Shown here in pieces: positions 26,249 to 36,928 of a stretch of DNA of 64,000 nt. Position numbers and translations under genes: made by a program. Under the pieces are notes generated by a model that saw only the letters and a program-made list of their open reading frames with translations, was not told the origin of the DNA and ran no database searches. This DNA is from Paenibacillus marchantiae (GTDB lineage: Bacteria; Bacillota; Bacilli; Paenibacillales; Paenibacillaceae), in the NCBI RefSeq assembly GCF_028771845.1, contig NZ_CP118270.1, forward strand, positions 2,418,001-2,482,000. Direction: 5' to 3'. Every line of letters starts with the position of its first letter. Positions within the stretch are counted from its first letter, which is position 1.

Positions 26249-27157
26249 TTAGTCCTGGTAGTACAGACGGAACAGAATATCCTGATCGTAGTTGCCGAAT
26301 CCTTGACCATATAACGTTAGCCCACCCACATGCTGCGCATCTTCCTCCACGGAGAGGCGCAATGTCCACTGATTGCGTTCCACGGGGATATCCGCAAGCG
26401 TAATTTCGGACATATGCTGTCCATCAATAAATGTGCCCTCATGGGTGATCCGCAGCACCTTGAGCATGCCGTATTGATTGACACTGTCGCTCCACCATTC
26501 CGGGGTGAACATGCCTCGTCCATTTCCGGAATCTCCAGGACTTGTCCATTCACCGAGTCGAATTCCGTTGAGCATGAAGGTAATATCCGAAGGCCAGTTT
26601 GGGTTGACCGAAGGAGCTTCTGAACCTATCTCAAGTGACAATTCAATGGCACTGATCTGTTGACCTGACAAGATATAGTTTGGAATTTTGTATTCCACGA
26701 ATCCGCGTCCAAACCAGAGAATATGGGCATGCATGCGTTCGGGATCTAGAAAATAGCGTGGATCATCATACTGTCCAATGACCTGATTGGATGTAGCCAG
26801 ACCACAAGTTGGATACACATCAAAATGGGTGTAATGCCCGACAGGGATTGCCACTTCATGAAGCTTGCGGATGGTGCCCGTTTCCTGTGGCATAGAGATG
26901 CCAATCCAGTCGACTGCCAGGCTGTTCATTTTGTGCGTGCCGCCATCCTTGCGAATCATTTTGGACTGAATAATGCCCACATCCTGTAGCTTGCGAACAT
27001 GCATGGTTACAATTGCGCTGCTCAGGCCGAGGGATGCGGCAATGTCCTTCACGTTCATTGGGGTCTCCGCGACAAGCCTGATAATCTGCAGACGGACTTC
27101 ACTCGCGAGTGCCTCGTATAGGGGCAGCCATTCTGCATCGGTATTTGCTCTGATCAC
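26249..27157 (-). CDS. ArsR-like winged-helix regulator with large C-terminal sensor domain
   Basis: The 302-residue protein has an ArsR-type winged helix at about 10-80 (YEALASEVRLQIIRLVAE, then the recognition helix SSAIVTMHVRKLQ). A long C-terminal domain follows, with GHYTHFDVYPTCGLAT, FDDPRYF and EWTSPGDSGNGRG. Ordinary ArsR repressors are about 100 residues and lack this part. The protein at 50711-51628 has the same two-part structure and the same motifs. The C-terminal part looks beta-rich and may bind a sugar. It is divergent from the GH51 arabinofuranosidase gene, so control of arabinan use is likely. No metal-binding Cys pattern is visible. Confidence 0.8.
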   Translation of the reverse strand: MIRANTDAEWLPLYEALASEVRLQIIRLVAETPMNVKDIAASLGLSSAIVTMHVRKLQDVGIIQSKMIRKDGGTHKMNSLAVDWIGISMPQETGTIRKLHEVAIPVGHYTHFDVYPTCGLATSNQVIGQYDDPRYFLDPERMHAHILWFGRGFVEYKIPNYILSGQQISAIELSLEIGSEAPSVNPNWPSDITFMLNGIRLGEWTSPGDSGNGRGMFTPEWWSDSVNQYGMLKVLRITHEGTFIDGQHMSEITLADIPVERNQWTLRLSVEEDAQHVGGLTLYGQGFGNYDQDILFRLYYQD

Positions 27158-27237
27158 ATCTGTTCCTCCATTTTTGATTTATAGAATTAAGTTAAACATA
27201 AATCCAGTCAAAAGAATAACATTTTGCAAAATTCAGG

Positions 27238-27266
27238 TTGAAATTGGTGCCATAATAGATTTTAAT
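27238..27266 (+). promoter_or_regulatory. Promoter of the GH51 gene
   Basis: TTGAAA (27238-27243), a 17-bp spacer and TTTAAT (27261-27266) fit a sigma-A promoter. A 10-bp inverted repeat with arms at 27262-27271 (TTAATATAAA) and 27305-27314 covers the -10 and the start region and may be the divergent regulator's site. Confidence 0.55.
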
Positions 27267-27276
27267 ATAAATATGA

Positions 27277-28842
<1,566 letters not shown>

Positions 28843-28948
28843 TAGGTGAAATGAGACGAGGGAATCATTCTGGCTTTCACAGAGATACAGAGCACTCCGA
28901 TGGCACAACTATCTTCGGATCGCTGTTTTCCTCAACTATAAACGCAAA

Positions 28949-28987
28949 TAAAAGCTGGATGCGAACGAATCGCATCCAGCTTTTTTC
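28949..28987 (+). terminator. Intrinsic terminator of abfA
   Basis: AAAAGCTGGATGCG pairs perfectly with CGCATCCAGCTTTT around a 7-nt loop, followed by more T. Nothing else is seen in the 213 bp to the next gene. Confidence 0.9.
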
Positions 28988-29055
28988 GTGTTCCATGGAG
29001 AGAATTACTAGAGTATACTCCGTTTGTTAAAAGTCACTCACCGTATCAATGAACT

Positions 29056-29829
29056 TTATTTCAACTCAGTATCCGGTCCGAATACAAAGCTCTCGCCGTC
29101 GCGTGGAATGAGCACCTGTCCATCCAATTGTTCGGATGCCAGATAACTTGCGAGGTCCACGCGGGACATCATGCAATGGTTAATGGCATCCATATGCACA
29201 GCGATGACATGAGCATCCGGCGCATGGTGTTTCACGGCAGCTACGTCAGGCCCGTCCATCGTTATCGGATCTCCTTGCAGGAAGCGGGCACCGCCAGCAT
29301 TCACCACAATTACCTCAGGTCGATATTGACGAATGGCTTCGGCGGGTTCTTCACACCAGATGGTATCCCCGGCGATATAGGAGACAGGTTCTTCGTCAGC
29401 TTCCAATACAAAACCAGACACTTTGCCCATACGTTCGCCGATTTCTCCAGTTCCGTGTTGTCCTGAGGTGCGGACAAAACGTACAGAATGATACTCATGT
29501 TTCTCATCCACGGCGGTAACGTTGGTAAATCCGGCTCCAGTGAACACGGCCTCATCTCCTGGTTGGCATAGCAGAGGTACATCCTTGCGGAGCTGCTTCG
29601 CTGCTGCTTCATCCCAGTGATCAGGGTGGGTATGCGTAACGATCACCAGATCGGGATTCACATAATCCGTTTCTGTCTCGGGTAAAGAGACTCTAGGATT
29701 GCGTAATTCATTGGGCGTGTTCAGGAAAGCGGGCATCACTTCTTTATCCATCAACATGGGATCAACCAGTATATTCAGACCCCCATATTCCAACCATAAT
29801 GTAGCATTACGAATCAATTGAATTTTCAT
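29056..29829 (-). CDS. Metallo-beta-lactamase-fold hydrolase (UlaG/YtkL-like)
   Basis: The 257-residue protein has the zinc motif THTHPDHWD (about 65-73) and downstream metal-ligand candidates, His101 in SGQHGTG, Asp155 in AGDTIW and His228 region. The start MKIQLIRNATLWLEYGG with LVDPML is typical of UlaG-like metal-dependent hydrolases, which act on lactones or phosphodiesters. The true substrate is unknown. It is cytosolic. GAAGGAG lies upstream of the ATG. Neighbours give no clue. Confidence 0.85.
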   Translation of the reverse strand: MKIQLIRNATLWLEYGGLNILVDPMLMDKEVMPAFLNTPNELRNPRVSLPETETDYVNPDLVIVTHTHPDHWDEAAAKQLRKDVPLLCQPGDEAVFTGAGFTNVTAVDEKHEYHSVRFVRTSGQHGTGEIGERMGKVSGFVLEADEEPVSYIAGDTIWCEEPAEAIRQYRPEVIVVNAGGARFLQGDPITMDGPDVAAVKHHAPDAHVIAVHMDAINHCMMSRVDLASYLASEQLDGQVLIPRDGESFVFGPDTELK

Positions 29830-29956
29830 TGAACCTGCACTCCTTCGGGAATTAATGTTATTATCCTATATGTTATACAACCCGTTTATGGGCGTAAATA
29901 ACACACTGAAAGAAAACAGGCCACTTTAATTTCAAGTTGAAAGGATTGCAAAATAG

Positions 29957-30219
29957 ATGAATGAGACGATTGATGATACAGATATACGCATACTGAAAAG
30001 CCTATTTTTCTGAATTCCGGCGACCGACATGCCGCCTTCCGTGAATTTATGGCTGCACGTGAAGACATCGTGGAGGTTCACCGTGTCAGCGGAGAGGGCT
30101 GCTATCTGATGATCGTACGCACAGGAACAATGGAGCAGCTTGGCAGTTTGCTGGAAGCCATTTTGCCGTATGGAAATTATAGAATGAACCTGTCTGTTGG
30201 TATCGAAAAGTCGGAATGA
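29957..30219 (+). pseudogene. Decayed Lrp/AsnC-family regulator
   Basis: A frame from ATG 29957 gives a typical AsnC N-terminus (MNETIDDTDIRILKSL) and stops at 30011-30013. In another frame, from about 30013 to TGA 30217-30219, about 68 residues match the C-terminal ligand-binding (RAM) domain: FREFMAAREDIVEVHRVSGEGCYLMIV. The winged helix and linker between them, roughly 60-70 codons compared with the usual 150-residue family length, are missing, and the junction shifts frame. An internal deletion has therefore destroyed the gene. Confidence 0.75.
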
Positions 30220-30231
30220 TGTGAGCTGAAT

Positions 30232-30747
30232 TCAGATGTCCTGTTGCTGTTTCTCACGCAGCGTCTCCTGCAGAAGACCAACTGCTCGACTGAGCTCTTT
30301 TTTGGTTAGCAAATGATCGGTCTGGATATGACGCCGGGTGCCGTCTTTCAAATACAGGGCAATCATGGGGGAAGCAGACAATATCCATTTGCTGAAGGCG
30401 GGAGAGCCAATCTCAATTTTACGAATCTCATTCCAGGGAATGGTCCGTTTAAGGATACGAAGCCCTTCATCATTCCAGGATAATAACACAGGGGAACTTG
30501 CGATTGCCAGGGACAGAAACATAAAAAATACGGGCCCGATAAACCACATGCCAAGAATGGCTGCGATGGAATAATATAATGTCTCCAGTTGTTCAGCGTG
30601 ATCTTCATAGATGATCCATAACAGGGTGACACATAATAGCAAGAACAGAAGACATATTGCTCCTTTCCATACAGCCGTGAAACGGCGATAGCCAATCTGT
30701 CGATGCTCCAGCTTCGACTCTGATGATTTATATAATTCAGGTTTCAT
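30232..30747 (-). CDS. STM3941-like membrane protein with PH-like domain
   Basis: The 171-residue protein has a charged N-terminus, two membrane spans (about 28-47 and 58-82) and a cytosolic C-terminal domain at about 85-165 with the pattern SWNDEGLRILKRTIPWNEIRKIEI, typical of bacterial PH-like domains. Function unknown. AAGGAGG lies upstream of the ATG. It lies downstream of the ABC exporter pair on the same strand, but a hairpin at 30788-30815 separates them. Confidence 0.65.
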   Translation of the reverse strand: MKPELYKSSESKLEHRQIGYRRFTAVWKGAICLLFLLLCVTLLWIIYEDHAEQLETLYYSIAAILGMWFIGPVFFMFLSLAIASSPVLLSWNDEGLRILKRTIPWNEIRKIEIGSPAFSKWILSASPMIALYLKDGTRRHIQTDHLLTKKELSRAVGLLQETLREKQQQDI

Positions 30748-30787
30748 AAATACGCCTCCTTAACATCATTTCCCAGAAAATATATCA

Positions 30788-30815
30788 AACATGCCGCCTG
30801 CATCGCAGAGCGGCA
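30788..30815 (-). terminator. Probable terminator of the ABC exporter operon
   Basis: TGCCGC pairs with GCGGCA around a 12-nt loop and is followed on the minus strand by a T/A-rich stretch. The T run is poor. Confidence 0.4.
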
Positions 30816-30852
30816 CGTTCAACGTTTATTTAACCCCATTTGGTTCGATGAG

Positions 30853-32715
30853 CTATCCAGAAATAGCTGAATCATTACCGGCTTCACGAGCATGGGTGTA
30901 AAGATCAGCATATACCCCTTCAGCATCAATCAACTTCTGATGTGAGCCTTCTTCGACAATTTCACCATTCTCCATAACGAGAATCCGATCTGCATGCATG
31001 ACCGTAGAGAGACGATGCGCAATAACAATTGTTGTTCTTCCCTGAGAGACGGATTCCAGCGCCTGTTGTACCAATTGTTCGGTATGCGAATCCAGATTCG
31101 CGGTTGCTTCATCCAGGATAAGCACTCGGGGCTGAAAGACCACGATTCGGGCAAACGATATCAGTTGACGTTCTCCGGCGGACAGACCGCTTCCGCGTTC
31201 GGAAAGACGTGTATCATACCCTTGCGGCAAACGTGAAATCATGGCATGTGCTCCGACGAATCGGCAGGCCTGAATAGCCTGCTCTCTAGTAATATCCTCG
31301 CGGAACATTCGTACATTGTCAATGATGGAGCCCGAGAAAAGGAATGGTTCCTGCTGGATCAGACCAACGATCCGATGAAGATTGGCCTGCGGGAAATGGC
31401 GAATGTCTATGCCATCAATTTCAATGCTGCCCTGATTCACATCGTAAAAGCGATTGAGCAGGGAGATCAACGTACTTTTGCCAGCTCCTGTAGTGCCTAC
31501 AATGCCCACCATTTCACCTGGATAGAGATGCAGATTCATATGCTGAATCAGGGGATGATCTGCCCGATAACCGAACGAAACATCATTAAAATCAATCTGT
31601 CCCATCACGTTCCGTGGTTCAAGTGTGGAGGCAGTCCCGGGTTTGGGGTCAGCGACTTCCGGACGGGTACTCAGAATGTTCCAGATCCGATCCATGGATA
31701 CGGTGGTCGACTGGAATGTGTTCCACTGCATGGTGATCTGGTTAATCGGCTGGAAGAACTGACGGATGTAACTGATAAACGCATAGAGCACACCCACCTG
31801 CAATGATTCACCCAGCACGGCACGTCCTCCAAGCCAGACCATCATAACGAGCGCCGCATTGCCAAGGATATCAAACGTCCGGTTGAATATGACATTCGAA
31901 CGGGCTTGTGTGATATTGGCCTTCAGGTGAAGTTGGTTCTGTTCCGTGAATCTTTTCTTCTGCTCTTCTTCCTGATGGAACGCCTGGATCAAAAACATGC
32001 CGGACAGGTTCTCTGCCGTGAATGCAATCAAACGGGAGAGACGAGTTCGGGCATTCTGATAAGCCCCGCGCAGTTGGCTCCGAAATAATACAGCAACGAT
32101 GGCGATCACAGGCAGCACGATGAGAGAGTACCCTGCGAGTACCGGATCGAGCTGGAACATAAAGACGATAATCAGCACCAGCATCATGCCATCCCGGATG
32201 AGACTTAGCAGTACTTGAGTGAAGAAACTGCTGATCGTTTCCGTATCACTGGATACATTCGTCACCAGACTGCCGATATGGAAGCGATCGAAGAAAGACA
32301 TCGACATTTTGGAGATATGCTTGAACAGGTCCTTACGAATGCGAGAGACGATGTTCTGACCGACATGTTGCAGCAGGTTGTTTTGTACATAGGTAAAAAT
32401 AAAGCTGATTACAGCCAGCCCCAAAAAGATAGCTGCCAACTGGACAAGAAAGCCTACACTAGTCTGACCAATTGCCAGATGATCATCGATCGCGATCTTC
32501 ACCAGATAAGGCTGAAGCAGATCGGCGGAAATACCCAGCAGCGAACAGAAAAAGATACCTGCAAAGGCCCATTTATGGGGGTGGGCGTAGGACATCATCG
32601 CTTTGAAGGAAGTCCGCTTATTCTGGTCTGCGCCTGCGTCGGAACCGGACCCATGGCCTGACGGTTGTGCTTGGGCTCCCGCATCTGAACGAACTTCAGC
32701 GTTACGGTCAGTCAT
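30853..32715 (-). CDS. bmrD: ABC exporter half-transporter, BmrD/YheH-like
   Basis: This 620-residue protein has six spans (about 45-330) and a nucleotide-binding domain. Walker A is GTTGAGKST, the signature is the variant LSAGERQ and Walker B is VLILDEATANLD, with an intact catalytic Glu. The variant signature and partner identify the BmrD half of the BmrC/BmrD heterodimer. AGGAGGAGGGA sits 7 nt before ATG 32715; the longer frame to 32754 is rejected. It overlaps the upstream gene's stop by 8 nt, indicating translational coupling. Together they export drugs or amphiphiles. Confidence 0.88.
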   Translation of the reverse strand: MTDRNAEVRSDAGAQAQPSGHGSGSDAGADQNKRTSFKAMMSYAHPHKWAFAGIFFCSLLGISADLLQPYLVKIAIDDHLAIGQTSVGFLVQLAAIFLGLAVISFIFTYVQNNLLQHVGQNIVSRIRKDLFKHISKMSMSFFDRFHIGSLVTNVSSDTETISSFFTQVLLSLIRDGMMLVLIIVFMFQLDPVLAGYSLIVLPVIAIVAVLFRSQLRGAYQNARTRLSRLIAFTAENLSGMFLIQAFHQEEEQKKRFTEQNQLHLKANITQARSNVIFNRTFDILGNAALVMMVWLGGRAVLGESLQVGVLYAFISYIRQFFQPINQITMQWNTFQSTTVSMDRIWNILSTRPEVADPKPGTASTLEPRNVMGQIDFNDVSFGYRADHPLIQHMNLHLYPGEMVGIVGTTGAGKSTLISLLNRFYDVNQGSIEIDGIDIRHFPQANLHRIVGLIQQEPFLFSGSIIDNVRMFREDITREQAIQACRFVGAHAMISRLPQGYDTRLSERGSGLSAGERQLISFARIVVFQPRVLILDEATANLDSHTEQLVQQALESVSQGRTTIVIAHRLSTVMHADRILVMENGEIVEEGSHQKLIDAEGVYADLYTHAREAGNDSAISG

Positions 32716-34450
32716 GATGTAATCCCTCCTCCTGCAAACGATAGGTTGCAGCATATAACCCTTTTGCGGCCATCAGCCCTGCATGCGTTCCCTGTTCAGC
32801 GATTCGACCTTCATCCAGAACGATAATTTCGTCGGCATGACGGACTGCACTGATCCGGTGGGAGATAATCAGCGTTGTTTTGCCTTTACCGATCTCACGC
32901 AGGCTGCGCAGAATGCCACTTTCGGTGATGGCATCCACAGCACTCATACTGTCATCTAGAATGAGCACCTGCGCTTTTTTGATCAACCCCCTCGCCAGAC
33001 TGGTGCGCTGACGCTGACCGCCAGACAACGTGAGTCCACGTTCGCCCAGCAGGGTATCGAACCGATCAGGGAACCGGATAATGTTCTCGTATATCATCGC
33101 TTGTCGTGCGCTGTGCTCTACGGTGTCCAGCGGAACCTCGCGGTCACTAAAAGCGATGTTGTCCCGAATGGTTGTACTGAACAGGAATCCATCCTGCGGT
33201 ACATAGGCAATACGGGATCGCAGACTTTCCAGCGACAGCTGCCGAATGTCGGTGCCGTTAATGCGGATTGTGCCTTCAGGCGGCTCATATGTACGCAGTA
33301 ATAGCTTCACAAAGGTACTTTTACCAGAACCTGTTTTACCCACAATACCCACGGTTCGTCCTGCCTGGATATTCAGACTGATATTTTTGAGCGCAGCGGA
33401 TGAACTGCCGGGATAGGAGAAAGACAGATTCTCAATCGTAATGTCGTTCACGGCTTGGAGACTTGTCGCATTGGGAAGCTCGCGCACGTCAGGCACTTCC
33501 GTCAACAGATCATTTACCCGCTCCAGTGATGCTCCAGAACGCTGCATAGTATTGATCACATTACCGATTTGTTGAAGCGGTCCCATGATGATCCGCAAAT
33601 ATAACGTCAATGCGACAAAACTTCCGAGTGTAATGGAATTCTGCATCGTCAAAATTCCGCCGACAAGCAGGGAGACTACCAATGAAATGGCACCCAGCAG
33701 CGGTAGCAAGGCCTGAAATAGAGAGGACAGACGAACAAGCCGCAGCTGTTTACTTTTGATTGCATCTACTGTGAACCCAAATCGTTCACGGGCGCTGTCT
33801 TCAATGGCAAATGTTTTGGTTACACGAATACCACCGAGCTGTTCCTCTGCGGATTCCGTCATCGTTGCAAGAGCATCCTGCACATCACGAGAGCGCTTGC
33901 GAATTCGCGGACCGAAAAAAACGACCAGAAAGGGAATGGCCAGCAAAGGCACAATACTGATCAGAATAAGTTTCATCGGAATCCCGCTGAGCAGCATCAT
34001 CACGATGCAGGATAATAATAGAAATGTTGCATTGGTCATCATGGTGACGCCGTTGGAGATGGCTTCACGTACAGAGGTAACATCATTCATGACGTAACTG
34101 AGCAGTTTCCCATTTCCCTGTTTGGAAAAATAGTACTCGCTAAGTTCGGAAAACTTGCCGAAAATGCGCTCGCGTGTCATGAATTCGAAGCGGCGTCCAA
34201 GCTTCATGATCATGAATTGTCCGGTACCGAATAACAGATTATAAGCGATGGCTATAGCCAAAAGCGAAAGACTGTACCGGATGACCGTATTCATCTGAAG
34301 TGTGTTCTGCATGAGTTGATCCGTGAAACTGCCCAGAATTCGGGGTAAGGACGCCTGACCCACATTGGAGGCAATAATCAGTAGTACAGCGAACAGATAT
34401 ACGGGCCAGTTGGCAATGACATAGCCTCGTAGTAATCCTTTCTTGGACAT
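32708..34450 (-). CDS. bmrC: ABC exporter half-transporter, BmrC/YheI-like
   Basis: The 580-residue partner has six spans, Walker A GKTGSGKST, a canonical LSGGQRQ signature, and Walker B LILDDSMSAVD, where the usual catalytic Glu is Asp. In heterodimeric exporters this makes one nucleotide site degenerate, while the site formed with the partner's Glu stays active. Order, sizes and motif swaps match BmrC-BmrD. AAAGGAGAA precedes the ATG. A terminator-like hairpin lies at 34504-34539 between the likely promoter and the start, so attenuation is possible. A -35-like TTGACA lies on the minus strand at 34623-34628. Confidence 0.88.
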   Translation of the reverse strand: MSKKGLLRGYVIANWPVYLFAVLLIIASNVGQASLPRILGSFTDQLMQNTLQMNTVIRYSLSLLAIAIAYNLLFGTGQFMIMKLGRRFEFMTRERIFGKFSELSEYYFSKQGNGKLLSYVMNDVTSVREAISNGVTMMTNATFLLLSCIVMMLLSGIPMKLILISIVPLLAIPFLVVFFGPRIRKRSRDVQDALATMTESAEEQLGGIRVTKTFAIEDSARERFGFTVDAIKSKQLRLVRLSSLFQALLPLLGAISLVVSLLVGGILTMQNSITLGSFVALTLYLRIIMGPLQQIGNVINTMQRSGASLERVNDLLTEVPDVRELPNATSLQAVNDITIENLSFSYPGSSSAALKNISLNIQAGRTVGIVGKTGSGKSTFVKLLLRTYEPPEGTIRINGTDIRQLSLESLRSRIAYVPQDGFLFSTTIRDNIAFSDREVPLDTVEHSARQAMIYENIIRFPDRFDTLLGERGLTLSGGQRQRTSLARGLIKKAQVLILDDSMSAVDAITESGILRSLREIGKGKTTLIISHRISAVRHADEIIVLDEGRIAEQGTHAGLMAAKGLYAATYRLQEEGLHHD

Positions 34451-34503
34451 AAGATTTGTTCTCCTTTGTTCAGGGTGAAAGTCGGTTTGGAATCGGAGTC
34501 AAG

Positions 34504-34539
34504 AAAAGGGCCGACACCTGATAATAGCGCGTCGTGCCC
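34504..34539 (-). terminator. Terminator-like hairpin in the leader of the exporter operon
   Basis: On the minus strand GGGC-A-CGAC pairs with GTCG-GCCC (one bulge, 15-nt loop) and is followed by TTTTCTT, about 55 nt before the ATG of bmrC. There is no gene upstream whose end it would mark, so it is an attenuator candidate. Confidence 0.5.
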
Positions 34540-34809
34540 TCTTACTTTATGCGATCCGGTTTGCAGTTTATCCGTTATTCGCTAGAATTCTCTATTCTTA
34601 TTTTTGCGCTAAACGGTAAGGATGTCAACGAAGCAAGCAAGCATAATGGAAAGAAAGCAGATCGGCGCCCGTAGGGGAAGGGATATATGCAGTATTTCCA
34701 TCATTTATTCACCAGATGTCGATTTTACTGAAACATTTCAGGGGGGGCTGCCGTCTGTAGGATTGAAGAGGTCAAAAATTGGGTTTACTAAATATGGAGG
34801 TGCCAAGAA

Positions 34810-35733
34810 ATGAAACATAAAAAAGGATTGGCTGCAACGCTTGCGCTCTGCGTGTCTTTGACGGCAGGAGGTGCATCGGTACTTGCATTTTCGGATGTAA
34901 AAGATGAAGGACAAAAAACGATTGTGGACTCGTTACATTCCAAGGGTGTTGTTAATGGAGTAACGGCGGATCTATTTCGTCCGGATCTTGCATTGTCCGA
35001 GCCACAGGGTGTTCAACTGATTGTGAACGCTTTTGGTCTGAAAAATGAATACGCTGCCGCTTCGGCACAAAATAAAATTAGTCCAACGACTTGGTACGCC
35101 GATGCGGTTCAGGCTGCAACACAGAATGGTTTGTCCATTCCGGTGGAGTTGAATCCACAGGCCAAAATGACGCGTGAGCAGTTTGCCATTTTGCTCCTTG
35201 AAGGGATTAACACAACTGGAGAATATCCGGTGATCATGCTGTATAATGATATTAAGGACGAAAATAAAATCGGTAAGGACGCCAAATCTGCGGTCCAGAA
35301 CCTGCTGAACATGGACATCATTGAACTGGATAAGGACGGAAACTTCCGTCCAGATCAGTCGCTTACCCGTATGGAGGCTGCAAGCATGATCTTCAATGCA
35401 CTTGAATTTGTAGATAAGCACGGCAATGGCGGATCGACAGAACCGACTCCAACGAATCCAGGCGAAGGCCAACAGGGGATTGTGCCTACCGTGACATCAA
35501 CCAAAGTGGATGACAAGACGGTAAAAGTCAAACTGACCGCGCAAATGCCTCATCCTGGTTATGGGTTGAAGATTGAAGATGTGAAACTGGAGAAGGATGG
35601 ACGTGCCATCGTGCTGTATACGATTATCCAACCTGACCCGGACATGATGTATCCGATGGTTATTACCGATGTAACCGCAGAGACAGACATACCAACAGGA
35701 TACACTGCAGAAGCACAGCCTTCTGGAAAATAA
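34810..35733 (+). CDS. S-layer-homology-domain secreted protein
   Basis: The 307-residue protein has a signal peptide (cleavage near VLA-FSD at about 27) and SLH motifs over about 27-200, including FSDVKDEGQKTIVDSLHSKGVVNG and DGNFRPDQSLTRMEAASMIF. A Ser/Thr/Pro linker and a beta-rich tail of about 90 residues follow. SLH domains attach proteins to pyruvylated wall polymers. The tail is of unknown type. GGAGG precedes the ATG. A strong terminator follows. Confidence 0.85.
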   Translation: MKHKKGLAATLALCVSLTAGGASVLAFSDVKDEGQKTIVDSLHSKGVVNGVTADLFRPDLALSEPQGVQLIVNAFGLKNEYAAASAQNKISPTTWYADAVQAATQNGLSIPVELNPQAKMTREQFAILLLEGINTTGEYPVIMLYNDIKDENKIGKDAKSAVQNLLNMDIIELDKDGNFRPDQSLTRMEAASMIFNALEFVDKHGNGGSTEPTPTNPGEGQQGIVPTVTSTKVDDKTVKVKLTAQMPHPGYGLKIEDVKLEKDGRAIVLYTIIQPDPDMMYPMVITDVTAETDIPTGYTAEAQPSGK

Positions 35734-35747
35734 TCAAGCCTTGCCAG

Positions 35748-35782
35748 CGTGCTTCGATCTCAGATCGAAGCACGTTTTTTTT
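35748..35782 (+). terminator. Intrinsic terminator of the SLH gene
   Basis: CGTGCTTCGAT pairs perfectly with ATCGAAGCACG around a 5-nt loop, followed by eight T. Confidence 0.9.
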
Positions 35783-36011
35783 GATTTTTTTGAAACCGAC
35801 GATCGATATGAAAAAGCTTGCGTAGGGAGAGCGGCTGTCTTTCAGTCCGAATCTTGATTAGTCCGACTGAAAAGTATTGATTCTATTTATATATGTTACA
35901 TTTTGTAACTCGTAAGTAATTCAAAAAGTGAAATTAAGGTAATTAATGTTATGTTAAATAACATTAAGATTGTCGTTTATAAGATGTAAATCAATATCTA
36001 TTGAGGTGATG

Positions 36012-36044
36012 AAGCCGCTTCGTGTTAACGGAGCGGCTTTTTTT
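36012..36044 (+). terminator. Free-standing intrinsic terminator, possible small RNA end
   Basis: AAGCCGCT (36012-36019) pairs with AGCGGCTT (36032-36039) and is followed by seven T. No gene ends here; the SLH terminator is 230 bp upstream. It may end a small RNA starting near 35900-35990. Confidence 0.55.
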
Positions 36045-36782
36045 CTGGCCTGATCCGGAAATTATCATTCATTCAATATCTCCATGTCATGTGCAAATTC
36101 AACATATATGACTGGATATACCCAGTGTTTATCTGCGTTTATGTGCCTTGTAGCCAAGGGTGAAAACGACATATTTACGGAGACGGGAAGAAACTCATAG
36201 AATAAAGCCAAGCCATAAGGGAGCTTGATGCAGGTGGTAAATATATGATAGAAAATATTACATTTATATGGTTGAATTAAATCTATCCTTATTACTTTTC
36301 CTAAGCAGCAAGAGAGAAAAGGTGCGCCTCACCCATTACAAGAGCAGACCGAAAGACATTAGAAGGTCAAATACATGAGGAGGAGGTCGAAACGCAGTAG
36401 CAATGAAGAGGAACTTCTATTACATTCAAGATGGTAATGCGCTATGGATACTAAGATCTTGCGACCTGTATGACCGATGTGAATCCAGAATGCGACCTAC
36501 ACATGGAATGGCTCTTTCCTAAACATATGTGGGTTTTGACTTTAAGGTCTGTTTCTCAACTTTCATTCAGATCGGACATCTCTCAAGTTCATGCGAAGCT
36601 ACTCCAAACGACAACTTCAAGAGGGAAATGGGTCAAATTCCACATGTTTTATGTCTCCAAAATGACAATGACAAGCTGGAACCAAAAGCGTAAACCCCTG
36701 TTTTAACAGTACTTTCCGTGTTTTTAAGAGTGAAGATCGAAATAGCATATTTACGAATTCGGAAATGATCCATAAACTCAGT

Positions 36783-36797
36783 ATGTAAGCGTTACCA
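36783..36797 (+). promoter_or_regulatory. cre site upstream of the glycan operon
   Basis: ATGTAAGCGTTACCA matches the cre consensus WTGNAANCGNWNNCW at all defined positions, 131 bp before the first permease gene. It suggests CcpA carbon catabolite control of the operon. Confidence 0.6.
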
Positions 36798-36928
36798 ATT
36801 CGCGAGGGAAACAAGGGCCTCGCATGATAGAAATGTGGTCCGGGACTCATTCCTTACATTTGAACAGGAGTGTTTCGCTCTTCTTACAAAACGGACGGAT
36901 TTTCATTTAGAAAAGGAGGAAACAACTG

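Larger units (their letters stand above)
35783..36928. other. 1.15-kb gene-poor region
   Basis: I find no convincing gene in this stretch. The frame at 36470-36706 has no ribosome site and an unlikely composition. It is AT-rich in its first 250 bp and contains a perfect 9-bp inverted repeat (TAATGTTAT, 5-nt loop, ATAACATTA) at 35944-35966, a free-standing terminator at 36012-36044 and a cre site at 36783-36797. The last 150 bp is the upstream region of the glycan operon. CATATTTACG occurs twice, near 36169 and 36747, within related flanks. Confidence 0.5.

Noticed and set aside
34622..34813. 63-codon frame ahead of the SLH gene
   Set aside because: It overlaps the SLH start and ribosome site, and has no site of its own; it is probably leader DNA.
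36470..36706. 78-codon frame in the gene-poor region
   Set aside because: No ribosome site, no recognisable feature, odd composition (His-, Trp- and Met-rich).
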